Of a stretch of 64,000 bases of DNA, positions 1 through 10,129 are shown one piece after another (position 1 is the first letter of the stretch; each line of letters starts with the position of its first letter). Position numbers and translations under genes: made by a program. The notes below the pieces were generated by a model. The model was not told the DNA's origin and searched no databases. It was given only the letters and a program-made list of their open reading frames with translations. The stretch is from assembly GCF_036324505.1 (NCBI RefSeq), contig NC_086360.1, positions 15,159,293-15,223,292 on the forward strand, written 5' to 3'. This stretch comes from Eleginops maclovinus. Lineage: Eukaryota; Chordata; Actinopteri; Perciformes; Eleginopidae.

Positions 1-1749
1 TCCAACACATAACCTAAACTTAACATTGAAGAGACAGTGGCTCCATGCTACATTCATGTGACTAAAGAGGTAAAAGTCTGCAGAAGCTGCACATCGCCCT
101 TTAGCCTCAAATAATGGGCCGATGTGTCCTTACTTTGCCCCTTCCAATTATGAATGTTGTTACTGACCGTCGTATAATCTTTTGCACTGTTACCTTTTAT
201 ATGTTTGTATAACACTGCGATACTTTGGTCACTTTGTGGGTCCAAGTTATTTTATAATCTGCATTTATCGCCAACATTGCCCTTTCTAATCTTAAAATGC
301 CAATTACATTCACTTTTTTTGGATTCTTTCAGTAAAAAATGTTTATTTAATGTATTCTCTTGCAGTAAAACAGTATTTATATGCTTTGTCTGTAGATTGC
401 TTTGTCAGTGTGATGCTCGTCTTGCCTTAAACCTGAAACATTTAAATTAGGTGGTTGGTTTTTTAATATAGCCTAGTAAAAAAAAAAGTTAATCTCTCCC
501 ATTTATCTTTTAATTTACTGATAAACTAAGAGGGAATCACTTAGGAAATGTACATAAAGGTGAGTACAACCTACAACTCCTACAGAACAAATGTTGCTAC
601 TTGTATTGTTTTCAGTGTTACATGGTAACCTGAAAGAGCTCTGGTCACTCTATAACACTAAGCTCTGGATTGTATATTAAGGATCTTATCTCAAATCAGT
701 AACATTTTGCTTCACTGTATTTTTAAACAAACATTGTGGTGAAATTTGATTTATAAACATTTTTGACAAACCCATACTATACATTTGGATGGTTGCATGA
801 ACTTAAAATGTATTTGTGTATTATCTACTTCTAGAAAACAAATGTGACAGCAATGTGGACCCTTGTAATCCGAGGCCTCCCTGATGATGAGGACCACAGT
901 TACTTTTACAGCAGCTGCTTTGTAAGTTCTTATGGGTTTTTGAGAGACTACACAGTGTTGTACAGATATTGACTTTGTATTTGTGGGTATGTAACTGACA
1001 GTCAGATGAAAAAATGAATGCTGTTTCGTATGTTCAGTGCAGAGCTTGTTTATTTTCAAGCTAGTGAGGACAGCACATAAATTGAACTTGAGAAAGCCAT
1101 AATATTTGTTATGCTCTTTACTGGACCACTTAAAACTAGACGTACAAAGTTTTGGTCCTACTAATTAATGTTTAAAAGGACACCGTTAGATTCTGACAGT
1201 GATTAGGCCTGAGCACAAGTATTTGCTGGGATGCAAACTTTCATCTGTGGAGATTAGTGTCTCCAAATCCTTTCCACCTTGATCCAGTGTCTTCTGCTGT
1301 CATAGCTGGGAGGAATTGTAATATACAATCTGACTTGGCCTCTTGTTTGGGCTCTCATATGCTTTACATATCAGTTGTTCAATGTACAAAAACAAATAAA
1401 AGGCAAATAAATAAACTTTGAATTGTGTCAGTAGTTCATTTTCTTTATGTCAACATTTTTCTAAGGAGAAAGGAACCTTTTTATTAATGTATAATGGATG
1501 TTTAAAGCACTTAAGCTATTAAAGGAACTCTTATTGGTCTTTTTAAAGCAATTGATTTGCATGGTTTGAACAATTAAACGAAATACAACTGAACCATTAT
1601 AAATGGCGGGAGATTTTGTATAAGTTGACCGACTTAAATGAATGTGTTTGCAATAAATGGATATCATATTTCAATTGAAAGTGTTTGTTTATTTGAAAGT
1701 TACATGAACAACCATTTATTATACTAAATTCCAAATGTAGTCTTCGTCA
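1..1749. other. Non-coding DNA left of the hAT element, no gene recognised
   Basis: No open reading frame here resembles a known protein; the longest are about 100 codons and low in information. The sequence is AT-rich and not obviously repetitive. Clustered AATAAA hexamers near 1400 on the plus strand would fit the 3'UTR of a gene lying beyond the left edge, but no coding exon supports this. In mammals SMARCAD1 is the next gene beyond ATOH1; nothing of it is visible. Confidence 0.4.
1395..1415 (+). terminator. Cluster of AATAAA poly(A) signals (candidate)
   Basis: Three AATAAA hexamers start at 1395, 1406 and 1410, followed by a GT-containing stretch (GAATTGTGTCAGT). This could be a polyadenylation site for a plus-strand transcript entering from the left edge. 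AT-rich DNA yields such hexamers by chance, so the call is weak. Confidence 0.22.
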
Positions 1750-1755
1750 CTAAAG

Positions 1756-1770
1756 CAGAGCTGCCAACAT
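1756..1770 (+). repeat. Left terminal inverted repeat of the hAT element
   Basis: CAGAGCTGCCAACAT is the exact reverse complement of 7686-7700. Just inside it, GGCGTAGC and GCTACGC words form further short inverted motifs, as is usual for subterminal transposase-binding regions. Confidence 0.75.
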
Positions 1771-2771
1771 ACACGATTTTGGCGTAGCAGATACGATTTC
1801 CAGGCCCTAATTACGCCGCTACGCTTGACTTGAATATCCTACGCATTACCCAACAAATCGAAAAATGAATCGTGTAGCTGGCAGCCTCGTGCCTGTGTTG
1901 ACATCCAACCAGCCCTAAAGCTCACATATAAGCCGTTTTATGATTCGTCCCTTGCGTTGACAAAGAGCCAATAGGATCGGCTGTACTTCTTTTTTGTAAT
2001 ACCCTCACTACTGTTACCAGGATGCTATGCTGTTTTGGCTCCCGCTGTTGATGAAGAATTCTATTCATGTAGACCAGTGCCGTGCGGTGAAAAATATGTG
2101 AAGTCAATAGAGTTTATTAAAACATAATTCAATTGGCAGCTTGCACATTGACTACTGGTTGTTTTTCATATTTTATCTCAGCATTCTTCACACACACCTA
2201 TGATAGGTACAACGAGTTGGCAGTTGGTAGCTAGAGAACTCGTGTTAATAACTGGTAGGCTAATATATTATTTCATGCGAAGATGCACAGGCACCCTGAG
2301 GATTTTTACCTTTACCCATTAAAATACAATGAGTTAAATCGGGGAAACTATAACATCAGCTCGATAACTAGCTATCATTACATGCGAATTGAACGCTTCC
2401 ATTTAAATCGTTTAGGTTATTTAAGTCTCTTGAGCTAGCTAGCATAGCAACTAGATAACTATAGCAACCAAAAAACACAACTTTAGCTGCACAGTTTAAT
2501 TTCTCAAACTCAGCTCACCAATACATTAAAAAAAAAGATCGTTGGGTTCAAAGTGATCACAACGACGTTGTATGATGTTAAATGGATGACAGACATTAAA
2601 CAATCCCCTCGGAAACACTCGGATATCAATGTAATCTTGGCTAATAATTAAACGTACTGGTGGCTTTCCATTCGTCTGCATTTGCATTGTTGTATTTTGT
2701 GGCAGATTCATCGGGGTAAATCATTATGGTTACATACTGTTACATATATATATCGGGGTAAAATCCATCAA

Positions 2772-2881
2772 GCATCTTTGTAACACAGCAGGGAGGCATT
2801 ATACAGGAGGGAATATTTCCTCACTTGCATCTTTGTTACAGAGCAGGGAGGCATTATACAGGAGGTGCTAATTTCTCACTA
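2772..2881. repeat. Two-copy 55-bp tandem repeat
   Basis: The unit starting GCATCTTTG recurs with a 55-bp period (2772-2826 and 2827-2881). Both copies share the core CAGGGAGGCATTATACAGGA and differ at a few positions. It lies inside the larger hAT element, left of the nested one. No function is apparent. Confidence 0.8.
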
Positions 2882-3271
2882 GCTCCGCTTTGTGAGGGAT
2901 TGCTCAATCTGACGTGAGGCGCCGCTCTTTGCCTTACCCCGCTTGTCTCCTCTGCTCAGGTCACGAGCAAATTCAGCTATTTTGGTTATAAAATTATTTA
3001 AGATCATTGGAATCATACAAAAATTACATTTATAGCACAGATAAGTAGAACATTGTGGAGATCGTAATGAAACGCAGGAGACGTTCATTACAGTTCAGCA
3101 CACGAATGCGTGTCTCGTTTAATCACAGTCAAAGTTAACAAAACAAGATGGCGCTGTCCTGACCAACAAGCATGGGGCTCCACGTCATCGTAAACACAGA
3201 TTAATTAAAGGGACCACGATCCCTTTTTACAGTTGTACTTTCAAGCATAAACCAACGGTCATACTTACAGG

Positions 3272-4098
3272 CAGGGTGCGATTTGACAAAAAAACAGAGG
3301 GGGGGATGTTTTTTTTAATTTATTCATAGACAAGAACATTGGACTTTTAACTTGCATAACTAGGGAGAAAAAAACGCAAAAAGTAGACAGGCCCTTTTTT
3401 CGGGTCCGTGGATTAGTCCCCATCACAACATGGCAAAACTTTTAATAACCCATACATGGATTTCTATTCAACGTCACAAAAACATGCGTACGCACTAACA
3501 GGCAGAAAGCACCATAGAACAGCATCAATGCTCTCCATGAAAAGACCCTCCAATTAACTTAAATCAAACACTCAAAATAATTCACTAAATAGCACAACGT
3601 GCTGTCAACACTCAGGGACAGGTCTGGAAAACTAGACAAAGTAAACAGTCGGCTCTGGTGACAAATTTGTGGTGGCTTTTTCGTTTTTCCTATCGGGGCA
3701 TTGTCTGCAGCATTTCGGCCCTCTTCTATCCACAATTCTGCAAATGGGTCCTGTAAAGTAAGATGATATGCTGCTCTGAACGCGTTTCATGTTTGGTTCA
3801 GCGCTGTTTTTCCTGCGAAGTTCCCGCACAAAAATGTTACAATGTTTTTGTGTTCGATGACGTTCAGAAATATGCACCGTCTGCCAGAAGGCTGCTGAAT
3901 AGCCTACTCTGATGTAAAGACACTGAAGATCGTTAGATTTCAAGAGTTTAAGTAGGCTAGCAGTTAAGTTGCATTCATCGCTATCAAGGGGGGGAAATCC
4001 TTGTCCCCACCGGAGATAAAAATAATTTAGCAGAGGTAGGGATAGGAAAACCAGAGGGGGGGAAATCCTCACCATCCCCCCCTACAAATCGCACCCTG
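3272..4098 (-). mobile_element. Non-autonomous hAT element nested in the larger hAT
   Basis: The ends CAGGGTGCGATTTG (from 3272) and CAAATCGCACCCTG (to 4098) are inverted repeats, and both flanks carry the perfect 8-bp target duplication CTTACAGG (3264-3271, 4099-4106), which is diagnostic of hAT insertion. G-runs follow each terminus. The 827-bp interior has no transposase, but a minus-strand reading frame (start at 3790) keeps what looks like the first residues of a hAT protein. Its termini differ from those of the surrounding 1756-7700 element, so another element mobilised it. It lies only about 225 bp upstream of the intact transposase start codon. Confidence 0.88.
3632..3790 (-). pseudogene. 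Remnant first exon of a hAT transposase
   Basis: Fifty-two codons starting at the ATG at 3790 begin with MKRVQSSISSYF. This resembles the N-terminus of many hAT/ZMYM1-like (DUF4371-type) transposases of animals, which often open with a basic, Gln/Ser-rich stretch and a Phe-Phe or Tyr-Phe pair. No catalytic domain follows within the element, so this is read as a leftover exon carried by a deletion derivative. The reading frame extends further upstream to 4075, but that part has no such similarity. Identification is by pattern only. Confidence 0.4.
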
Positions 4099-4322
4099 CT
4101 TACAGGCATGAAACAACAGTGTGTAGAACCACACTTTAGAAGGAGGTGAATTATGTGTATTACAGTCACTACAACATATTAATATCTGGGTTTTTTTCAT
4201 TATATAATTTAACATATGTGTTGTGTTTTTATTATCTTAATTTCTAATGGACCAATGATAATTCGTGAATACACTATGCCCGCGAAATCGCGGAGCGAGC
4301 TGTCAGTTGAAGTCTATCAAAA

Positions 4323-4719
4323 ATGGATGGTGAACGTACTTGTCCTCCGCTGAAAAAGCGGCGAATTTCTGAACAGCGCTTCAAGCTAGAATATAACGCA
4401 GAATGGCCGACCATCACCCGGTCGAAGCTGGACGACTTCCACGCTTACTGTATGTTGTGTAAGACAGATTTTAGCGTGAGGCATGGGGGCCGACACGACG
4501 TTGAAAAGCACATCAGGACTGCTAAACACACGTCATACAAGGCGGCAGTGGAAGCTACAAGGCCCATCGCGGGCTTCTTTACGGTTGACAGTGACACCAG
4601 TGTCATAAATGCCGAAGTGCTCGCTGTGGACTTTCTGGTGGAACACAACATCCCGATCGCGGTGGCCGACCACATCGGGCCACTGGTGAAAAAGATGTTT
4701 CCGGACTCGAAAATCGCTG
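4323..4719 (+). CDS. hAT transposase exon 1 (BED-type zinc finger)
   Basis: This exon encodes residues 1-132 and the first base of codon 133. The ATG at 4323 has a good context (A at -3, G at +4). A basic patch (KKRR, residues 11-14) is followed by a BED-like finger with Cys43, Cys46, His63 and His69 (C-x2-C-x16-H-x5-H), the DNA-binding module common at the N-terminus of hAT transposases. The exon ends at 4719 before GTAAGG (phase 1) and joins 5078, where the phase matches. Reading on without splicing adds about 44 unrelated codons before a stop, so the splice is preferred. A short GC palindrome (4280-4293) lies just upstream. Whether the gene is active or domesticated cannot be told from the sequence. 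Confidence 0.75.
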
Positions 4720-5077
4720 GTAAGGCTCAAATGACAAATAGCCTCAATTCATCTCAAGCATTCATAGGCATAGATTTATATCTGTATACTGTCACAATAC
4801 ACTCTACAATCTGTACAGACTATATAAAACAGTTACAGTACTGCCCTGGTTGATAATCTGATTTAAATCTTGCAAATTAATCATTGCTAATTTATAGCCT
4901 ACTGATACTGTATCATTCTAATAAACATTTTTCATTTTATGTAAAGGTGAAAAAAAAATAGCCTAGGCCAACTTACTCTACAGAGGATTAATATCATGAT
5001 TGTAATTCTGCAATTCTGTGTAATCTAGAGTATAATCATGATAATACAATGCAATATTTTTGTGATTGCAATTGCAG
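4720..5077 (+). other. Intron of the hAT transposase gene
   Basis: This 358-bp AT-rich intron has a GTAAGG donor and an acceptor ending TTGCAATTGCAG. Both flanking exons are in phase 1. It has stops in all useful frames, and its base composition differs clearly from the GC-richer flanking coding sequence. Confidence 0.7.
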
Positions 5078-7158
5078 GAAAGTATGGGTCTGGTCGCACA
5101 AAGAGCAGCGCCATTGTTGGAGCTCTTGCCAAGGAGGATGCGTCTGTGATCACGGAGGCAATGAGGACAGCTCCATACTCCCTAGCCACGGATGGGAGCA
5201 CTGACTATGGAGACTGTAAGCTGTATCCTCTTGTTGTGAAGTACTTTGATCGAGGACTTGGGCGTGTTCTGACAGTACTCCTATCTTTGCCAGAGTGTCA
5301 TGAGGCATCTACTGGGCAGAACATATTCAAACTCATTGACAATGAACTTGAGAAACGTAGCATATCCTGGGACAACTGCATGAGTTTTGGGGCAGATAAT
5401 GCCATGGTGATGCAGGGACTCAAAGCTGGCACGGCAGGCTACATCAACAAAAAAAACAGTGCAGTATATGTGCTGGGATGCCCGTGCCATCTAATTCATC
5501 TAGCTGCAGAAAAAGCTGCTGCTCAGCTTCCAGTGTCCATTGAAGAGCTGCTGGTGGACATATACTTCTACCTAGACAAATCCAGCAAGAGGAAACAGGG
5601 ACTGAAGAAATTTCAGGATCTGTGTGGAGTGGAAATGAGAAAGATTGTTAAACATGTAAGTACGAGGTGGCTCTCTTTAGATAAATGCATCGCCAGGTTG
5701 TTGCAGCAGTGGCCTGCATTGCTGCAATACTTTGAGTCAGAACAGTCTGGGCACAGCAGCAAGGACAAGACCACGCAGAGCAGCAGCAAGGACAAGACCA
5801 CGCAGAGCAGCAGCAAGGACAAGACCACGCAGAGCAGCAGCAAGGACAAGTCCACCCACAGTGTTAGCAAGGACACATCAACCCACAGTAGCGGCAGCAA
5901 GGACAATTCTCAGTTTGATTTGGCAGGCTATCTCTTTCGCCAACAAAACCTAGCCAAATTCTGTCAGGGAAAGAAAACACCAGCAGCTGCAACCACACAG
6001 CCCAAGACTGCAACGGCAAAGCCCAACACATCTAGCGCTGCACCCACTCGGCCCAAGACATCTAGCACTGCACCCACTCAGCCCAAGACATCTAGCACTG
6101 CACACACTCAGCCCAAGACATCTACCACTACACCCACTCAGCCCAAAACATCTAGCACTGCACCCACTCAGCCCAAGACATCTAGCACTGCACCCACTCA
6201 GCCCAATACATCTAGCACTGGAACCACTCAGCCCAAGACAGGGGCACAACAGAGAGTGCAGAGGGCATGTCAACATCTGCAGGACCCAACATTCCATCTT
6301 TACTGCTACTTTCTAAGTGCGGTCCTGCCGATATTTGATGAGGCCAACACTCTGCTGCAGCTAGACAAACCCTGCATACAAATACTACACAGGACTTTGA
6401 CCACACAGCTGAAGAATCTCTTGAACCGATTTGTGAAGCCTCAGGTGATCAATGCAGCTGCTAAGGTTCACCAGGTACCATTCAGGGAACCAAGCAACCA
6501 GAAGAGCAATGAGACCTTGTTCATTGGGCAAAACACCAGAGACTTCATAAGAGATCACCCTGAGCTTGAGGAGCTGCAGCTTGCCCAGGTCTTCAGCGCT
6601 GTGCGGGCATTCTACATGAAGGCTGTTGAGTACATGGTGAAGAAGTTTCCCTATGATGACCCAGTGATAAGGAATGCTTCTGTGGCTGACATGTCTGCAC
6701 GGGACAGCGCAGACTTCAATTCTGTGAGGTACTTCACAGGCAGATTCCCCTGCTTGAAGATGAGTGCTGAGGAGATGGACAAGCTTGAGGGTCAATTCAT
6801 GACCTACCAAACCGATGCTCTGCCAGAAAGCATCACCAGCTGTGACAGACCAGACACACAGTGGCACCTGATGAGTCAGCTGAAGGATGGAAATGGCCAT
6901 CTCAAGTACCCTTTACTCTGCAAGGTAATGCTGGCTATCCTCTGCATCTTCCATTCCAATGCAGACTGCGAACGCATCTTCAGTCTTGTCACAAAAAACA
7001 GAACGGAGTTCAGACCTAGTATGGGAATGGAGACCCTGAGTAACCTCATTACCCACAAACAATTCATGGTGGCAAAGGGGTCTGTCTGCTACAAGCAGGC
7101 GTACTCCAAGACAACTCTTGCCAAGGCCAAGTCAGCAACCTATGACCATCTAAAGTGA
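5078..7158 (+). CDS. hAT transposase exon 2 (RNase H-like catalytic core and hAT C-terminal domain)
   Basis: Encodes residues 133-825 of the spliced protein with no stop or frameshift. Visible hAT landmarks, in order: first catalytic Asp in ATDGSTDYGD (Asp171), second Asp in FGADNAM (Asp239), the C-x2-H-type motif GCPCHLIHL (about 266-274), the TRW motif (328-330), and the C-terminal dimerisation block SNADCERIFSLV (759-770), whose Glu764 is in the region of the third acidic residue. The enzyme would cut and paste the element by binding its terminal repeats in the nucleus. A Ser/Thr/Pro-rich stretch of about 160 residues (roughly 359-521), built from two tandem repeats, is inserted between the TRW region and the C-terminal half and is unusual in length. 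A poly(A) signal follows at 7288. A co-opted host gene is possible; the matching terminal repeats argue for a transposon. Confidence 0.82.
5755..5889 (+). repeat. Coding minisatellite, 27-bp unit, 5 copies
   Basis: Five in-frame 9-residue units of the form SSKDKTTQS follow one another in the transposase. The first three are nearly identical in DNA and the last two are diverged (THS endings). The unit is a multiple of three, so copy-number change would not break the frame. Confidence 0.9.
6028..6237 (+). repeat. Coding minisatellite, 30-bp unit, 7 copies
   Basis: Seven in-frame 10-residue units of the form TSSTAPTQPK are present, with scattered substitutions. The unit is mucin-like (Thr, Ser, Pro) and probably disordered. 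It follows the 27-bp array after about 46 codons of other sequence. Confidence 0.9.
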
Positions 7159-7287
7159 GAGGTTGATGAGATGGTCATGTCACAGCCAAAGGTTCCCTTG
7201 AGTTGAACTCTGTTCTAAAAAAAGGCTGTGTAAAGGTTTTTCATGTGTTATTGTTCAGTATTGTTTCATGATGAATTCTGTTCGGTT

Positions 7288-7293
7288 AATAAA
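7288..7293 (+). terminator. Poly(A) signal of the hAT transposase gene
   Basis: AATAAA lies 130 bp after the transposase stop codon and is followed by a T/GT-rich stretch (TTTTTTTGTGTATGTTGGTG), the usual arrangement of cleavage signals in vertebrate genes. Confidence 0.6.
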
Positions 7294-7420
7294 AATATTT
7301 TTTTGTGTATGTTGGTGTTTAATTGTGTGCAACAGTACAGGGAAAAGGAGAAATTATACACGAAAAACATGTCCTAATATGACCTAGATTGCATCTCAGA
7401 GCATGTAAAGTCTCTGGCTT

Positions 7421-7580
7421 CTGATAAGATAAGATAACTTTTATTAATCCTGTAAGGGAATTGCACATGTTATAGCAGCAGGGTGATAGGAAAAGGAATA
7501 GGGAACTATATATACATACAATTTACAGTAAAATAATAACAGTTGAATACAAAAGATAAATAGAAATAAGTAAAGTAAAA
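7421..7580 (+). repeat. Fragment resembling a fish LINE 3' end
   Basis: The stretch starting GATAAGATAAGATAAC, continuing TTTTATTAATCC and a GGGAATTGCACATGTTATAGCAG-like run, then an A-rich segment, resembles a tail found very often in teleost genomes (non-LTR retrotransposon 3' ends). The family is recalled rather than searched. No reverse transcriptase sequence accompanies it. Confidence 0.4.
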
Positions 7581-7685
7581 ATGAAATAAGGGGGCATTCA
7601 GGGGGCTTCGGCGGACCTCGGACCCCCGGCTTTGAAAAAAAATTTGCCTCGCTCCGCTCGGCTTGCTACTATTTTCTAAAACACA

Positions 7686-7700
7686 ATGTTGGCAGCTCTG
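7686..7700 (-). repeat. Right terminal inverted repeat of the hAT element
   Basis: ATGTTGGCAGCTCTG is the exact reverse complement of 1756-1770. It is followed by CTAAAG, the 6-bp word that also precedes the left end. Confidence 0.75.
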
Positions 7701-7750
7701 CTAAAGGCAAGTGAGGTGTTTTTTTTAAGAAAGTCTGTGTGCATGTTTTT

Positions 7751-7932
7751 ATTTTTTTTAAAGATATTTTTTGGGGGCTTTTTGCCTTTAATCGGATAGG
7801 ACAGTGGAGGGTGACAGGAAAGTGGGAGAGAAAGTCGGGGTGGGATCCGGAAAGGACCACGGGTCGGGAATTGAACCAGGGTTGCCGGCGTACGGTGCAG
7901 GTGCCCCAGCCAGTTGTGCCACGGCCGGGGCC
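7751..7932 (-). mobile_element. tRNA-derived SINE
   Basis: On the minus strand the element starts with a tRNA-like head carrying an A-box-like TGGCACAACTGG and a B-box-like GGTTCAATTCC, then a short body, and ends in an A-rich tail (7751-7765). It is flanked by a perfect 13-bp direct repeat TGTGCATGTTTTT (7738-7750 and 7933-7945), the signature of target-primed reverse transcription. It resembles a very common teleost SINE type. It sits 50 bp outside the right end of the hAT element. Confidence 0.85.
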
Positions 7933-7945
7933 TGTGCATGTTTTT

Positions 7946-10129
7946 TTAGTAAGGTAAACTATTTAGCATTTACAGTTTTAAAAAAAGGAAGATACTTAAA
8001 CTTACTCGAAATTAACTTATTATTTTAGTGTATATGTTCTGTCTCTTTCAAATTTAGAACATAGGTCACAGTAAAACATACATCGACTGATAATAGCATT
8101 TTTAAAGTTTTCACAATTCTTAAGTTGCGGGCACAGTTTAAATGTTCACCTCGCATGTGTCCTGGTTTAACTCCTTTGCTAAAGGGTCATTTAGAGAACT
8201 TAGGCCATATTTTCTCACTGTAATGAGATTGCTTGATTTAGACATCAAATTATTTATCTTCTTGTGTCTGCATAAGTTGTTGGTTTTGGGGCTGATGATG
8301 CACTTTTCTTGCAAAGACCGCCTTATTGAGATGTTATAAAACAGTTTGGTTGTTTGCTTCATGTTGCTTTGCAACTTTCCTTAATTACTTTTTAGTCATT
8401 GTGTCTCCACTGATGTTGATAGTTTTTAATTGTTGATTTACAATTTACTCTATTTTCAAACACTGTCTATGTTTTGGATCACAACTGAATACATGTTTAC
8501 TGTAAATACTGTATGCTGACATTTATACGGCATCAATATGAGCCTCTTGTAGGCATACCCAGTGATTTCATTTTAACAAAAGATAACTTTTCAAATATAA
8601 ATGCTAGAATTTGTTTGACTGAGACACAGTACTACCAAGGAAACTCATTAACTATTCAAAGCATCACTGAGTTGGAGCATGCAATGCAACAGGTGCTCAT
8701 TGAGTCACAGCTGCATTGTGTGTTTGATCACTATAGGTTACGCAACAGTAAATGATAATACAAGGCTGTGGTGGCTAATGAGAGGTGAGGGCTGCAGGCT
8801 AATTTAAAGGTAAGATTAAACAAAGGTGGTAGTCATGGTTCTTAGCCTTTCGACTAACTTACTTTTGGCTGAACTGAACCAAACTGAAACATATCTGAAC
8901 TTTCTGTATCGTCTTTACTCTAACTCCCCCAAACTCCCCATCTTGTTCCTGTTACTGCCATCTCTTTTCCCTCCCTCTCACTTATTATTCTGTCTCTATC
9001 TGCCCATGGTGTCCTCACTCGCCACCCTCTCCCGCTCTCTCTCCCTGGGACAGCAGATGGAGACTATGGCCCAGTTCTGCCTTTTGTTCTGGGTCCCCTG
9101 AGAGACCCGTGGCTTTTTGGACAGCACACAGCTCGACTCCCCATATCTCATACAAAATGCAAGTGCCTTTCTTTTCATTAAAAAGGGAAGCTGTGGAATG
9201 CACATATTCTGAATTTATTTATTGAAATGAGCATGACTACAGAGGCTTGACGCTTTTTGAGTGCAATATATACTTAAAGATCGTCACACCTTTCCATTGC
9301 AAAGGATTTCAGTATGACTGTATGTTTTTGGATATTAATCTTATTACATTTATATTAATTTATGCACTATTTTATATTCCACAACAATTGGCGTCAAAAG
9401 ACAAATTCTTTTTGATACTTAGGAACTGTTTAGTCCTTCAGAAAGGTCGATTTATGCCGTGAGTTTCTGTCGATTTTCCTTTTTGATGTATTATTTTACT
9501 CACAACAGCATCCACACGCGTCAGTGCGTCTTAGGTTCCCCCATCTCCTCCTCTCTGTTGTTATTTTTCATAACGTCGGTACTGCGTAAATAATGGATGT
9601 CCCTGAAACCTCAGCCTGACCAGCATCCCACCTGTTGAAACTGTTTTTAACTTCCACCTTCTAGTAAACACCATTGGTTAACGAACAAAGCATCTTAGTG
9701 GTCATTATTATTCCACCTACTTTGACCAAATAGAAAAGCTGCAAAGGAAACAAGAAAAATAACATTTGCAGTGTAGGTCCTTTTACAATGCAAAGTGAAC
9801 TGTTGGTTACAATAACTTTAATCAAATATACAGCTACTAAAGTCATCACCCCATACTTAAGATATTAAACTAATGATAGAGCACGCTATTTTTTTGTTGT
9901 GGTTAATTAAATTAAAACTCATTCTCAGCAAAGCTCCGTTTGGATTTACTCGTAAGTATTTTGATGGTTTGTGCACTCATGTCTTATTTAAAGAAATACA
10001 AACAGCTCTAAAACATCTATAAAACGTCTTATGTTTAAAGCTAATCTAATTATTTTTAATTTAGAAATCGTCATGCTTTCCCTTGTATTTTAGCTGTCAT
10101 GTTCCATAGGGTATTCCTTTAAAGTGTTT
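7946..10129. other. Non-coding DNA distal to the atoh1 3' flank, no gene recognised
   Basis: AT-rich sequence with only short, uninformative reading frames. A pyrimidine-rich stretch lies at about 8930-9050 on the plus strand. No tRNA, transposon end or conserved protein was recognised. Confidence 0.4.

Larger units (their letters stand above)
1756..7700 (+). mobile_element. Putative autonomous hAT-superfamily DNA transposon (5.9 kb)
   Basis: The left end CAGAGCTGCCAACAT (1756-1770) is repeated exactly in inverted orientation at the right end (7686-7700), giving 15-bp perfect terminal inverted repeats that begin with CAGAG, a common hAT start. The flanks share the 6-bp word CTAAAG (1750-1755 and 7701-7706); a standard 8-bp hAT target duplication is not seen (CACTAAAG against CTAAAGGC), so the duplication is short or eroded. 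Between the ends lies one plus-strand hAT transposase gene in two exons without stops or frameshifts. A different 827-bp hAT (3272-4098), a 55-bp tandem duplication and a LINE-like tail fragment (about 7421-7580) lie inside. The identical TIRs and open transposase suggest fairly recent arrival. Confidence 0.7.

Noticed and set aside
3791..4075. Upstream part of a minus-strand reading frame as a host protein
   Set aside because: It lies entirely within the nested hAT bounded by inverted repeats and an 8-bp duplication; only the part after the ATG at 3790 resembles a transposase start.
5755..6237. CRISPR-like array
   Set aside because: The repeats are contiguous in-frame coding units without spacers, in a eukaryotic gene.
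1750..7706. Calling CTAAAG a confirmed hAT target site duplication
   Set aside because: hAT elements usually duplicate 8 bp; only 6 bp match, so it is reported as a short or eroded duplication.
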